NCBI GenBank assembly: GCA_045585955.1
Contig: JAZMZK010000130.1
Location: 1-37,988 of the forward strand
DNA: 37,988 nucleotides
DNA from: SIG78 sp045585955
Lineage (GTDB): Bacteria > Verrucomicrobiota > Lentisphaeria > Victivallales > Victivallaceae
Direction: 5' to 3'
The notes under the pieces are model-generated. The model searched no databases. It was not told where the DNA came from and worked only from the letters and a program-made list of their open reading frames with translations. Position numbers and translations under genes: made by a program. Below are positions 6,976-16,103 of the stretch, in pieces (positions within the stretch are counted from its first letter, which is position 1; each line of letters starts with the position of its first letter).

Positions 6976-8144
6976 TAAAGTTTCCCCAGAAAGGGCCCCG
7001 CGGTTTTGCGGAACGCTTCAGTTTGCGGATAATTCTTTTCTGTCAGTTTAGCTTGCAATTCTTCCAACAGTTTTTTGGTATCCTTATCCAGATTCACCGG
7101 TGTTTCCAGTTGAATACGCACATGCAGATCGCCCCGGCTGCCGCCCCGCAGCGAGGGCATACCTTTGCCCTTGATCCGCAGAACAGTGCCGCTCTGGGTG
7201 CCCGCTTCTATCTTCATCTTGGTCATGCCGGAAACGGTGGGCACTTCCACCACACCGCCCAGCATGGCAGTAACGGGGTCCACAAACATCTTGCAGAAAA
7301 GGTCGGAGCCTTCCCGCTCAAAAACATTGCTTTCCCGCACATGGATCACCACATAAAGGTCGCCGGCAGCACCGCCGCGCAAGCCGCCTTCGCCCTCGCC
7401 TTTGACCCGCAACCGGTCGCCATTGTCCACCCCTGGGGGGATCCGCACAGGGATCTTTTTGGTATCGTGCTGACGGCCGGTACCCCGGCAGCCGGAGCAG
7501 GGTTTATCAATAACCATACCCGTACCCCGACAGCTGGGACAAGGCTGCTGCATGGCAAAAAATCCCTGGGAAATGGTCACCTGACCGCTGCCGCCGCAGC
7601 GGGGACAGGTCTTTTTGCTGGTACCGGGAGCACAACCACTGCCGGAACAGACTTTGCAATCAATATCTTTAGTAACGCTGATCTCTTTGGTTGCACCAAA
7701 AACGGCATCTTCAAAAGCTATTTCTATATCGCAACGCAGATCATTGCCCTTGACAGGAGCGTTGGGGTCGTGCCGACGGCGTCCGCCGCCGCCGAAAAGA
7801 TCTTCAAAGCTGAAACTGCCGCCGCCACCGCCGCCGAAAAACTGGCTGAATATATCCATGGGGTCACGGAATCCACCACCGCCGCCGCCGCCAAAACCGC
7901 CAAAGCCCTGCCCCCCGGTTGAGGTAAAGGCTTCGTGCCCCAGCTGATCGTAACGCTGCCGCTTGGCGGTATCGCTCAAAACTTCGTAAGCGTTGGAAAT
8001 TTCCTTGAATTTTTCTTCCGCAGCTGTATCTCCCGGATTGCGGTCGGGGTGATATTTGATCGCCAGCTTGCGGTAGGCTTTTTTGATTTCTTCGGCAGTG
8101 GCGGTCTTTGCCACGCCAAGTATTTCATAAAAATCTTTGCTCAT
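6975..8144 (-). CDS. dnaJ: Chaperone protein DnaJ
   Basis: A 389-residue type I Hsp40 that stimulates the DnaK ATPase and delivers unfolded proteins. The J domain at the N-terminus has the HPD motif (YHPDRNPG). A Gly/Phe-rich linker with long glycine runs follows. The zinc-binding domain has four CxxCxGxG-type motifs (CKVCSGSG, CPRCGGSG, CPSCRGTG, CSGCRGTG), then the substrate-binding C-terminal domains. A GTG three codons upstream is open, but ATG 8144 is preferred, with AGGAG eight bases before it. That ribosome site directly abuts the grpE stop. No dnaK is present in the window. Confidence 0.97.
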   Translation of the reverse strand: MSKDFYEILGVAKTATAEEIKKAYRKLAIKYHPDRNPGDTAAEEKFKEISNAYEVLSDTAKRQRYDQLGHEAFTSTGGQGFGGFGGGGGGGFRDPMDIFSQFFGGGGGGSFSFEDLFGGGGRRRHDPNAPVKGNDLRCDIEIAFEDAVFGATKEISVTKDIDCKVCSGSGCAPGTSKKTCPRCGGSGQVTISQGFFAMQQPCPSCRGTGMVIDKPCSGCRGTGRQHDTKKIPVRIPPGVDNGDRLRVKGEGEGGLRGGAAGDLYVVIHVRESNVFEREGSDLFCKMFVDPVTAMLGGVVEVPTVSGMTKMKIEAGTQSGTVLRIKGKGMPSLRGGSRGDLHVRIQLETPVNLDKDTKKLLEELQAKLTEKNYPQTEAFRKTAGPFLGKL

Positions 8145-8156
8145 TTTCTGCACTCC

Positions 8157-8846
8157 TTACTGCTGCTCTTCTGCCTTTTCGCTTTCAGGAGCTTCAGTTT
8201 TTTCTGCCGGAGCTTCCGCCTTGCCGCTGGAAACGATCACCCGGGCGGGTCGCAGCAGACGGTCGCCCATCTTGTAACCGCAGTTCCACTGTTTGATGAT
8301 CACGCCTTCAGCAACTTCGTCGCTGTTTTCGTAAGCTACTGCATCGTGCCACATGGGGTCAAAGGTTTCGCCCACGGCATCAAATTTCTGCACACCCAGC
8401 TCATCAATGGTTTTGCCGTACTGGGCAAGGATCATTTCCAAACCTTGTTTGAGAGCGGCAACATTGTCGCTTTTATCGGCAGCTTTCATCGCCATTTCAA
8501 AAAGGTCAAACACTTGCAAAAAGGGGGTGATCGTTTCCACCAGCCCGATACGGCGGGCATCGCTGACTTCCCGTGCCATGCGTTTGCGGTAGTTCTGATA
8601 GTCGGCTTCTTTCCGCAAAAGCTGATCTTTAAGGTCGGCAACTTCGGCTTTCAGCACTGCTTCGGGAGAAACTTCCACTTCGGGCGCTGTTTGAGTATCT
8701 TCTTTGATTTCTTCCTGAACATCCCAAGCGGTATCGGCAGCTTCCGGCTGCTTTTCAGCACTGTTTTCAGCGGCAGCTTCCGCAGCGGCTTCCGCAGCGG
8801 CTTCGCCGGCTTGAGCTTGAACTTTTTCCTGTTCTTCGTTACTCAT
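8157..8846 (-). CDS. grpE: Nucleotide exchange factor GrpE
   Basis: A 229-residue GrpE, which promotes ADP release from DnaK. The first ~75 residues are a low-complexity Glu/Ala-rich segment (repeated AEAAAE). The coiled-coil (DLKDQLLRKEADYQNYRKRM) and the C-terminal beta domain ending ARVIVS follow. The family signature is visible around VGETFDPMWHDAVAY and IIKQWNCGYKMGDRLLRPA. Of two close ATGs, 8846 is chosen: GGAG lies eight bases before it but only two before the other. It is first in grpE-dnaJ-smpB. No CIRCE-type inverted repeat is seen upstream. Confidence 0.95.
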   Translation of the reverse strand: MSNEEQEKVQAQAGEAAAEAAAEAAAENSAEKQPEAADTAWDVQEEIKEDTQTAPEVEVSPEAVLKAEVADLKDQLLRKEADYQNYRKRMAREVSDARRIGLVETITPFLQVFDLFEMAMKAADKSDNVAALKQGLEMILAQYGKTIDELGVQKFDAVGETFDPMWHDAVAYENSDEVAEGVIIKQWNCGYKMGDRLLRPARVIVSSGKAEAPAEKTEAPESEKAEEQQ

Positions 8847-8888
8847 TATCATATCTCCATAAAATTTATATTACTTAAAAATATATAG

Positions 8889-8913
8889 AAAAAATGGCTG
8901 TTGGTTCAGCCAT
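8889..8913 (-). terminator. Intrinsic terminator of the kdsB-lptB operon
   Basis: On the minus strand ATGGCTG and CAGCCAT form a perfect 7-bp stem with a 6-nt loop, followed by a run of T's (complement of 8889-8893, extended by the last stem T). It begins about 40 bases after the lptB stop codon and separates this operon from grpE. Confidence 0.8.
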
Positions 8914-8953
8914 AAAAAAAATCATTTCCAATCTCGTTTGCTGAACTGTGCTT

Positions 8954-9718
8954 TTACATAGCAAAACTCGGTCCCAAATAGACTTCGCGCGCCTCTTCGC
9001 TGTTCACCAGATAGTCGCTGGAGCCTTCCAGCATGACTTCACCATGCACCATCAGATATGCCCGATCCACCACCGACAAAGTTTCACGCACATTGTGGTC
9101 GGTGATCAGAATACCCATATTCCGCTGCTGCAATTTGCGAATGATCTGCTGCACTTCGTACACAGCCTTGGGGTCGACCCCGCTGAAGGGTTCGTCCAGC
9201 ATCAGAAACGACGGATTGGTCACCATGGCACGGGTGATCTCCAACCGGCGGCGTTCCCCACCGGAAAGAGTCATAGCTTTCTGCCGTGCCAAATGGGTAA
9301 GACTCAAATCATCCAGCAGTTGTTCGCAACGCTCCTTGCGTTCCTTGCGGCTGATATCCAGCGTTTCCAATATTGCCATAATATTTTCTTCCACTGTCAA
9401 CTTGCGGAAAATCGACGGCTCCTGTGCCAGATACCCCATTCCCATCCGGGAGCGTTTGTACATCGGCACATGGGTTATATCGTATTTACGGAAACTCAAC
9501 ATACCGCTGTCGGGCTTTACCAGCCCCATAACCATATAAAAACTGGTAGTCTTACCGGCACCGTTGGGGCCCAGCAAACCTACGACTTCCCCGGCGTGAA
9601 CCTTCAAAGAAACACCCTTGACCACGCAGCGGCCACGATAGCTCTTCACCAGATTATCCGCCTGAATAAGCAATTCGCCTTTTTCCACAGCTCCGATATT
9701 GTTTTCTGTATCACTCAT
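8954..9718 (-). CDS. lptB: LPS export ABC transporter ATP-binding protein LptB
   Basis: A 254-residue ABC ATPase that powers lipopolysaccharide extraction from the inner membrane together with LptF/LptG. Walker A GPNGAGKT lies at 50-57, the signature LSGGERRRLEI starts at 151, and Walker B FLMLDEP is near 171-177. SGVDPKAVYEVQQII follows, then the switch His in ITDHNVRETL; this version is typical of LptB (YhbG). A GTG at 9760 is open, but ATG 9718 is preferred because it gives the usual N-terminus. The lptC/lptA-like gene lies immediately upstream, about 96 bases away. lptF/lptG are not in the window. Confidence 0.95.
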   Translation of the reverse strand: MSDTENNIGAVEKGELLIQADNLVKSYRGRCVVKGVSLKVHAGEVVGLLGPNGAGKTTSFYMVMGLVKPDSGMLSFRKYDITHVPMYKRSRMGMGYLAQEPSIFRKLTVEENIMAILETLDISRKERKERCEQLLDDLSLTHLARQKAMTLSGGERRRLEITRAMVTNPSFLMLDEPFSGVDPKAVYEVQQIIRKLQQRNMGILITDHNVRETLSVVDRAYLMVHGEVMLEGSSDYLVNSEEAREVYLGPSFAM

Positions 9719-9814
9719 AATGGCTTTTTCCAAATTTTTACTTGTCGGGGGAATATACACCCCGAATGATTTTTTTTCAATTTTTTTAATAAAAAAATCT
9801 GTTCCTTATTGCGG

Positions 9815-12295
9815 TTAAAACTTCAGATCATCCATACGGGTAAGCACATCACCATTTTCCACATAAACATCTTCAGTATCAAGCTCAATAGTAACTTTAT
9901 CGCCAATCATTCCGCTATCGGCAGTCAATGCCTGCGGACGCTTCGGCGGATTACAAGTCAGCACCATCTTGCGCTCTTTAACTGTGTATACGCCCAAATC
10001 GCCTTTGGCCCGCTGTATCTCGCCGGTCGGCAGAGTCCGGAAAATCTTCACATCTTCATTGGCGATCACTTTCAAAAGTTCACGATCATTGCCCACAGCC
10101 AGCCGATCCGGGAATTCATCCCGTGCGCGGAAACTTGCCGTGGTCGGCACCGGCCCGGCAGCAACTGCGGCGATCATCTGCAAATGTTCACACTCCAGCC
10201 TTACTGCATTATCCCGGACTACCACTTTTTCGTAAAAATCCGCCACATTGGTCAACATATTCATCACTCCCCGTTCGGCATCCAGAGTTGTGGTGCCATC
10301 GGCAGACTTGCCCAACAGGGTATTGCCGTTGGATTTTTTGCTGCCGTTTTTATCGGGTTTGCTCTGCAAACGCATTTTCCGGCTGGCATAAATTTTTTCA
10401 ATTTCATTTTTGCCGGGAATTTTTGTATCGCCGAACCGGACATCCAATACGCCGCTGTCCAATATGCCTGATTCATCTTCGGCATGCACATTCCCGACCG
10501 CCAAAGCCCGCACCGGCTGCTTGCGGCTCCGGGCATCACCGGCCTTGGCAACACCTTTTTTAACATTACCGGATGCAGTATTTTCCAAATCTATATCCAA
10601 CTTATCGCTGTCAAGCTTCATGCCCCTGCCCCGGACTGCCACATTACCGGCAAAGGCCAACTTATTGCCACCGTAATTGAGATCAGCACTGCGGGAATCC
10701 ACCGTTACCGGCGACGGTGCAGAGTTCTTGTTTGCCTTGTTTTTTCCGGCGACAACTCCTGTATTGTTCTGCTTGACTGTTTCGCCCGACAGGGTTATAT
10801 GACTTGACCGCTCCACGATCATCCGTTCTTTGGCAATATGGTAAGTCATTTCACCGCCACGGATTATATCTCCGCCCCGCTGGACGACCGGTTTGTTTTC
10901 CATGTGGATAAGGTCTTGCTTTGCCTGATAGGTCATGCGCCCTGCCCGGGCACTTTCTTTTACACCGTTGTTATCGCGTTCGTAGCGCACATTGCCGTTA
11001 GCAACTGATTTTTCCGGGCGCTTGCCGGAACTGCCGCTGCGAACGGAACTCTTTTTGCCGACAGTTTTATCTGCCAGCGTTATTTCAATACGATCTGCCT
11101 GCAACACCGACTTATCTGCCGGAGAACGGAACTTGGCATTGCCGATCAAACGAATCAGATCTGCCGGATGATTCCAGTCCGCATAATCGCTGTTGACCAA
11201 ATCCGGCTGGGCATTGGGGGTTTTATCCCGATAAAATTTAAAAAAGCATTTATCAAAAAATCTTACGATCCGCTTATTAGGCAGCATTACTATCCGTTCG
11301 GCCTCTGCCGTATCTCTGCCGCGGGTGAGCCGTGGCCGTGCCCCGATCAATTCTATGGTATCATTCGGCGCATTGTAGACCATCATATTGGCATCGGCAG
11401 TCTGTTCACCGGCGGCGATCTCATGCGGCTCCAACTTGCGCACTGCATGTACTTTACCAATAAAGCGGGCAATGCGCAGATCCTTACTGCTGCTTTCCCC
11501 GATGCCGCTCCGCTGCCCGGCTTTTTTATTGCTGACTTTACCTTTTTTATCAGCGGGCTGTTCTTCGGCACCGAACTCAATTTCCAAGCGTTCACTGGTA
11601 ATGGTTCCGGAATTATCAAATACCCGTACATTCCCGATCAGAGTTATAACATTGCGCTTGGTATCAATATGCAATTCATCGCAAAACGCCTTGGTTTCAG
11701 ATATTCCGGATTTCTTTTCACCGCTCTTTTTTTCGCCCGATAACGCCTGCAATGGAGATGACGCTGAACGGCCGTTTTCACTGCGCATAACAATTTCGAC
11801 ATTGCTGTTGACTTTTATCTGATTGTTGTTGAAATCAGCAGCAAAACCCACACCGTTCAAATCCAGCATAGGCGAACGCATAAAGACCTTTTCTGTACCG
11901 CTGGCGGTGCGCTGCACCTGGTCAAAAACAGCACTTTCGCTGACGACCACGCCGGCACTGTATGTGCGTTTGCTCCAAAAATCCTGCACTGTTTTCAACG
12001 GTGAATTCAGTGCATAAATCTCGGTTGAATTATCCGAACCGGCGATAACTTCAACCGAAATACCCTTGCGCACAGAATCGATCATCGGCCAGACAGTATC
12101 AACGAGTTTGCCCCGCAGCACCATACTTTTGCTGCGCATAAAGTATTCCAGCTGTTGATTTTTATAAAAAGGCATCCTTGCCGCCCCGGTACGCACATTG
12201 TTGAAGGCATTCAACTTGCCGCCGGGCGCCGCTGCAAGCTGCAACGCAGCTGCCGCACAAATTACACTGATGATTATTCCGGAAAATATTTTCAT
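9815..12295 (-). CDS. Expanded LptC/LptA-like (OstA-domain) LPS transport protein
   Basis: An 826-residue exported protein, far longer than LptA or LptC (about 185-190 residues each in E. coli). A signal peptide covers residues 1-23. Residues ~45-170 look LptC-like, ending in a stretch that reads SPMLDLNGVGFAADFN. At least six OstA/LptA-type beta units follow, each with a pattern like ITLIGNVRVFDNSGTITSE, LIRLIGNAKF or KLAFAGNVAVRGRGM, separated by Lys/Ser-rich linkers. In the Lpt pathway such jellyrolls chain into a periplasmic bridge for LPS. Its ATG overlaps the kdsC stop (TAATG), and lptB follows, the same order as the classical kdsC-lptC-lptA-lptB cluster. The fusion reading is inference from pattern and context. 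Confidence 0.8.
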   Translation of the reverse strand: MKIFSGIIISVICAAAALQLAAAPGGKLNAFNNVRTGAARMPFYKNQQLEYFMRSKSMVLRGKLVDTVWPMIDSVRKGISVEVIAGSDNSTEIYALNSPLKTVQDFWSKRTYSAGVVVSESAVFDQVQRTASGTEKVFMRSPMLDLNGVGFAADFNNNQIKVNSNVEIVMRSENGRSASSPLQALSGEKKSGEKKSGISETKAFCDELHIDTKRNVITLIGNVRVFDNSGTITSERLEIEFGAEEQPADKKGKVSNKKAGQRSGIGESSSKDLRIARFIGKVHAVRKLEPHEIAAGEQTADANMMVYNAPNDTIELIGARPRLTRGRDTAEAERIVMLPNKRIVRFFDKCFFKFYRDKTPNAQPDLVNSDYADWNHPADLIRLIGNAKFRSPADKSVLQADRIEITLADKTVGKKSSVRSGSSGKRPEKSVANGNVRYERDNNGVKESARAGRMTYQAKQDLIHMENKPVVQRGGDIIRGGEMTYHIAKERMIVERSSHITLSGETVKQNNTGVVAGKNKANKNSAPSPVTVDSRSADLNYGGNKLAFAGNVAVRGRGMKLDSDKLDIDLENTASGNVKKGVAKAGDARSRKQPVRALAVGNVHAEDESGILDSGVLDVRFGDTKIPGKNEIEKIYASRKMRLQSKPDKNGSKKSNGNTLLGKSADGTTTLDAERGVMNMLTNVADFYEKVVVRDNAVRLECEHLQMIAAVAAGPVPTTASFRARDEFPDRLAVGNDRELLKVIANEDVKIFRTLPTGEIQRAKGDLGVYTVKERKMVLTCNPPKRPQALTADSGMIGDKVTIELDTEDVYVENGDVLTRMDDLKF

Positions 12296-12840
12296 TAAAA
12301 TTTATAATCCTCAAGTCCATAGCGGCTCATAACCGCATTCCATTTACCGCTCTGCATCAAAAGTTGATCTGTAACTTCACGCACAGCCCCCTGCCCGCCA
12401 TTGTGCCGGGTTCTGAAATCCGCAGCAGTATCCATATAGCACGGAGCATCCGCCACCGTTACAGCGACCCCGGCCTGACGCATTACCGGCAAATCCACTG
12501 TATCATCACCCATATACAAAACCTCATCGGCCTGCAATTTCTGCTCGGCAAGCAATTCGGCAAAAGCAGAAAGTTTATCCTTTTTGCCTTCGTAAACAAA
12601 ACTCAAACCCAACTCTTCGGCACGGCGATTATTGGCGGCACTCTTTCTGCCCGAAAGCACCCCGACGGCGATCCCTGCCCGCATAGCAAGTTTTATACCA
12701 TGACCATCGCGCACATGAAAAAACTTTATTTCTTCGGGCGAACCGGTACCGTAACCGATCCTGCCATCGGTCAGTATACCATCTATATCCAGCACTATTG
12801 CCTTTATTTTCTGCCAGCGTTCAGGAGTTATATTCTTCAT
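12295..12840 (-). CDS. kdsC: 3-deoxy-D-manno-octulosonate 8-phosphate phosphatase KdsC
   Basis: A 181-residue HAD-family phosphatase without a cap domain that removes phosphate from Kdo-8-P. The DxD motif is LDIDGILTDG (nucleophile Asp18, acid/base Asp20). VLSGRKSAANNRRAEELG, a conserved Lys in EGKKDK, and the MGDDTVDLPVM motif with metal-binding aspartates follow. These features separate KdsC from other HAD proteins. Eight bases separate its ATG from the kdsA stop, and its own stop overlaps the next start. Confidence 0.95.
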   Translation of the reverse strand: MKNITPERWQKIKAIVLDIDGILTDGRIGYGTGSPEEIKFFHVRDGHGIKLAMRAGIAVGVLSGRKSAANNRRAEELGLSFVYEGKKDKLSAFAELLAEQKLQADEVLYMGDDTVDLPVMRQAGVAVTVADAPCYMDTAADFRTRHNGGQGAVREVTDQLLMQSGKWNAVMSRYGLEDYKF

Positions 12841-12848
12841 ATCATGCC

Positions 12849-13670
12849 TTACTGCCGGTTGACCATATCATGTATGGCTTTGATTTCAGTAAGCAACTCT
12901 TCCGCCAGCTTGAAATCCAGCGAATTGGGGCCGTCAGAAAATGCCTTGGCAGGGTTGGGGTGGATCTCGCAAAAAAGTGCATCCATACCGATCGCCGCCG
13001 CCGCCCGTGCCAGCGGGCGCACAAATTCACGCTGACCACCGGAAGCATTGCCCAAACCGCCAGGGAGCTGCACCGAGTGCGTGGCATCAAAAACCACCGG
13101 CACACCCAGATTACGCATGATCACCAGCGAACGCATATCCACTACTAAATTGTGATAACCGAAGCTGCTGCCCCGTTCACACAACATCACATTGTCGTTG
13201 CCCACAGCACGGACTTTATCCACAGCACCCTTCATATCTTCCGGAGCCATGAATTGACCTTTTTTGATATTGATGACTTTACCGGTTCTGCCCGCCGCCT
13301 GCAAAAGATCGGTCTGGCGGCAGAGAAATGCCGGTATCTGCAATATATCAGCTACTGCGGCAGCTTTTTCCACTTCCACTGTTTCGTGCACATCGGTCAC
13401 TACGGGCACATTGTAACGCTTTTTGACTTCGGCAAGAAATTCCAAACCTTTTTCCATACCGGGGCCACGCACCGAACCGGCCGCAGAGCGGTTGGCTTTA
13501 TCGTAAGAAGCCTTGAAAACATACCCGATATCCAACCTGGCACAAAGTCCGGTCAGAAAATCCGCCGCTTCCAGGCAGGTTTCCAAACTTTCCGCCATAC
13601 ACGGGCCGCCCAGCAATACCAGTTTGCCATTGCCGATAACTACTTTATCATTAACTTTTACAATGCTCAT
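12849..13670 (-). CDS. kdsA: 2-dehydro-3-deoxyphosphooctonate aldolase (Kdo-8-P synthase)
   Basis: A 273-residue TIM-barrel enzyme that condenses phosphoenolpyruvate with arabinose-5-phosphate. Family motifs include GGPCMAES near the N-terminus, FKASYDKANRS, VTDVHE, IPAFLCRQTDLL, NIKKGQFMAPEDM, CERGSSFGY and FDATHSVQLPGG. A Cys in the metal-site position (LGGPCMAES) suggests the metal-dependent class, though this cannot be proven here. GAGGTG precedes the ATG, overlapping the kdsB end; eight-base gaps lie on both sides in the operon. Confidence 0.96.
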   Translation of the reverse strand: MSIVKVNDKVVIGNGKLVLLGGPCMAESLETCLEAADFLTGLCARLDIGYVFKASYDKANRSAAGSVRGPGMEKGLEFLAEVKKRYNVPVVTDVHETVEVEKAAAVADILQIPAFLCRQTDLLQAAGRTGKVINIKKGQFMAPEDMKGAVDKVRAVGNDNVMLCERGSSFGYHNLVVDMRSLVIMRNLGVPVVFDATHSVQLPGGLGNASGGQREFVRPLARAAAAIGMDALFCEIHPNPAKAFSDGPNSLDFKLAEELLTEIKAIHDMVNRQ

Positions 13671-13678
13671 TTTTCACC

Positions 13679-14422
13679 TCAAATATTCTTCAATTTTTCT
13701 GCCAGTTTAGCTTCGGCACGCACCAGATCTTCCGGAGTATCCACGCCCACACTTTCCAAATTGGTGATCAAAACCTGTATATCAATATCATTTTCCAACG
13801 CCCGGAGCTGTTCAAGTTTTTCACAATTTTCCAGATTTCCGGCAGGCATATTTACAAACTTTTCCAGCACATCCCGCCGGTAAGCGTAAATACCCCAGTG
13901 CAAATATACGGGCATATCCACCCCGCCGGTTCGCAAAAACGGTATCATCGAACGGCTGAAATAGAGTGCCTTGCCTGAATTGCTCTTAACGAGTTTCACC
14001 TTGTTCGGGTTATCCAGCTCTTCCCGGCTGCCCTGCACACCGATAGTTGCCATTTCAGGCGAATCGCTTTGCAACATCCGGTCGATCAAACTGTTGATCG
14101 CTTCAGTGGGCAGCAGCGGTTCATCGCCCTGCACATTTATAACCACATCAGCTTCAATACCTTTGAGTGCCGCAGCAATACGGTCAGTACCGGAGGGCAG
14201 ATCAGGATCGGTCATTATTGCCGTTGCGCCGAACGATTTGCATGCATCGATCACCCGCTGATCGTCAGCGGCAATCAAACAAATATCGGCTTTGCTTGCC
14301 GATGCCCGCTCAAAAACATGCTGGATCATCGGCTTGCCTGCCAGTTGGGCAAGAACTTTGCCGGGAAAACGGGTACTTGCGTAACGCGCCGGAATTACAA
14401 CGGCTGTGCGTTTGTCTGCCAT
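13679..14422 (-). CDS. kdsB: 3-deoxy-manno-octulosonate cytidylyltransferase KdsB
   Basis: A 247-residue nucleotidyltransferase that activates Kdo as CMP-Kdo for lipid A glycosylation. The N-terminal IPARYASTRFPGKVLAQLAGKPMIQHV is the diagnostic nucleotide-binding segment. ATIMTDPDLPSGTDRIAAA, NVQGDEPLL and the LHWGIYAYRRDVL motif follow. Length is normal. It is the first Kdo gene of kdsB-kdsA-kdsC-lptC/A-lptB, with GAGGTG five bases before its ATG. Confidence 0.97.
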   Translation of the reverse strand: MADKRTAVVIPARYASTRFPGKVLAQLAGKPMIQHVFERASASKADICLIAADDQRVIDACKSFGATAIMTDPDLPSGTDRIAAALKGIEADVVINVQGDEPLLPTEAINSLIDRMLQSDSPEMATIGVQGSREELDNPNKVKLVKSNSGKALYFSRSMIPFLRTGGVDMPVYLHWGIYAYRRDVLEKFVNMPAGNLENCEKLEQLRALENDIDIQVLITNLESVGVDTPEDLVRAEAKLAEKLKNI

Positions 14423-14445
14423 AATTCACCTCATAAATGCAACCT

Positions 14446-14470
14446 GATCAGCCTGAAAAACAGGCAGATC
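14446..14470 (-). other. Hairpin between the membrane-protein gene and kdsB
   Basis: GCCTG (14451-14455) and CAGGC (14461-14465) pair across five A's, and GATC repeats extend the stem beyond one mismatch. It overlaps the stop codon of the upstream gene. There is no U-run, so it may be a processing or attenuation structure rather than a terminator. Confidence 0.4.
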
Positions 14471-14948
14471 ATTTTTTTGTCTGCTCCGGGACAATGCTCC
14501 CACGCAGTGTTTTCAGATAATTTGTACTATCAAGTCTGATGACTTGCGAAAAAGCTTTCTTATTCTTGGCAATATCAAAATGCAACCCCATAAGTTTTGA
14601 TACTGTATCCATAAATGTCCGGCACTGTGCGGCGCTCATTTTTTTGCTGTATTTGTGCATATACCCCGCTGTCCGGTCAAGACCGCGGTAGATCAGCACA
14701 ACTTCCGAACCGGCAGGTTTAGCCAGTTTTTCCGACAGGGATTTTGCCTGCAAACGGACAAAGTCAAACCGCTCGATCAACTCCTGCTGCGCTTCCTGCT
14801 TTGCCCACATATTTTCCAAACGCAAATGCCACGGCAGCCAGATTATAAGAAAGCACTCTGCTGCCACGATCAGAAAAAACAGCACAAATGCCAGCATCAT
14901 CATATAGTCTTTCTTAAATTTTACCGATTGCGGCACTGCTCTGCTCAT
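14469..14948 (-). CDS. Hypothetical single-pass membrane protein, 159 aa
   Basis: Not recognised. A short basic N-terminus (SRAVPQSVKFKKDY) is followed by one strong membrane helix at about 15-38. A charged, probably coiled-coil segment follows (about 45-75, NMWAKQEAQQELIERFDFVRLQAKSL), then a soluble C-terminal domain. The topology suggests N-in with a periplasmic domain. GGAG lies eight bases before the ATG. It sits between maf and kdsB in a continuous minus-strand run, so an envelope role is plausible from position only. Confidence 0.7.
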   Translation of the reverse strand: MSRAVPQSVKFKKDYMMMLAFVLFFLIVAAECFLIIWLPWHLRLENMWAKQEAQQELIERFDFVRLQAKSLSEKLAKPAGSEVVLIYRGLDRTAGYMHKYSKKMSAAQCRTFMDTVSKLMGLHFDIAKNKKAFSQVIRLDSTNYLKTLRGSIVPEQTKK

Positions 14949-14973
14949 TACACCAACTCCGACTGCTCAAAAC

Positions 14974-15546
14974 TTATTGTATTATACCCAGCGTTCTCAT
15001 TTCCGCTGCTAATGCCTTTATCGGCAAACCTATTATATTTTCCAACTCCCCGCTGATTTCCTCAACGAGCATTTCGCCCTTTTCCTGTATACCATAAGAG
15101 CCGGCCTTGTCCAGAACCGGCACTTGCGACAGATACAACTCTATATCCTTCTTGCTCAACTTGCGGAATTTTACCGTTGAAACAGCAACGAACTCCGATT
15201 TTTTATCTTGACTGCGGCAAACCAGCACCACCGCAGTCAACACCCGGTGGGTTCTGCCGGAAAATTCCTGCAAAACTTTTCCGGCTTCCTCAATACTGGC
15301 AGGTTTTCCGTAAATTCGGCCATCCAGCTCAACTATCGTATCAGCCCCCAGCACCCAGGAGTCCGGATGATCTTTCGCCACCGCTGCTGCTTTGAGTTGC
15401 GCATTGTGCAGCACCACCTCCGACGGAGTCAGTTCCGGCGATGCGGATATTTCATCGACCCGGGCTGCTTTGACCGTAAAATCTCCGGTCAATCTTTGCA
15501 AAAGCTCCCGGCGGCGGGGGGATTCAGATGCCAGAACCAAATGCAT
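14974..15546 (-). CDS. maf: Maf family nucleoside triphosphate pyrophosphatase
   Basis: A 190-residue Maf/HAM1-like protein; the family hydrolyses non-canonical or modified nucleoside triphosphates (dTTP/UTP or m7GTP) and affects septum formation. Diagnostic motifs are ASESPRRRELL (6-16), a catalytic LGADTIV, GKPASIEEA, FSGRTHRVLT and DKAGSYGIQ. IIGLP near the end is also standard. Substrate subtype is not assigned. The ATG overlaps the 3' end of the AmaP-like gene by 23 bases, implying co-translation. Confidence 0.95.
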   Translation of the reverse strand: MHLVLASESPRRRELLQRLTGDFTVKAARVDEISASPELTPSEVVLHNAQLKAAAVAKDHPDSWVLGADTIVELDGRIYGKPASIEEAGKVLQEFSGRTHRVLTAVVLVCRSQDKKSEFVAVSTVKFRKLSKKDIELYLSQVPVLDKAGSYGIQEKGEMLVEEISGELENIIGLPIKALAAEMRTLGIIQ

Positions 15547-16060
15547 TGTGTACTACCGGCGGTGCTGCATTATCAGCGCTGTCATCATCGTGGTTTTCGG
15601 CAGGAATTTTTGCCAGATTTATTGCCACATTCTTGATGCTGTCTATCCCGAACGATTTGTTGAGCATGGTAAATACCTTCTGCTTGAATGCTCCGGCAAC
15701 TGCATCAAAAGATTCTTTATTTTCCTCAAACATCACCGTTACGGTCAGTGCAAGGTCGCCATGACGCAGCCGGTGCATATTGACTTTCAGTATTTCCAAC
15801 TCCGGAAAATCTTTTTCCAAACGGCATACTGCGGTGAATATGGCATTGCGGGAAATAAAGATATCTCCATCCTCCCGCAACAGCGTAACTCCCGGCACTG
15901 CCGGTTTGCGGAAAATCAGTTTGAGTATCAAACAGAGCAACAACAACAGAAAGAACACCAGCGCCGCTGCCAGCAGAGCCAGGAAAAATCCCCGCTCAAA
16001 ATCATTGGCAGCCGGTAATTCCACTATGAATTTATCGATCCAAGCATAAATCTTTTCCAT
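15524..16060 (-). CDS. AmaP-like membrane anchor protein next to Asp23
   Basis: A 178-residue protein with one strong membrane segment at about 25-50 (LALLAAALVFFLLLLLC) and a ~100-residue soluble domain. The overall layout resembles AmaP, the membrane anchor of Asp23 in Gram-positives, whose soluble domain is related to Asp23. The C-terminal ~25 residues are low-complexity Asp/Asn/Ala. The gene follows an Asp23-family gene by 43 bases, which is the main support. The assignment is by context and architecture; sequence similarity is not obvious to the eye. Confidence 0.55.
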   Translation of the reverse strand: MEKIYAWIDKFIVELPAANDFERGFFLALLAAALVFFLLLLLCLILKLIFRKPAVPGVTLLREDGDIFISRNAIFTAVCRLEKDFPELEILKVNMHRLRHGDLALTVTVMFEENKESFDAVAGAFKQKVFTMLNKSFGIDSIKNVAINLAKIPAENHDDDSADNAAPPVVHNAFGSGI

Positions 16061-16103
16061 AATCTGATCTCTTTCTGATTGTTATTTGCTCTGTTACAAA
16101 AGA

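Noticed and set aside
8853..8888. Heat-shock CIRCE operator before grpE
   Set aside because: The TTAGCACTC/GAGTGCTAA inverted pair is not present.
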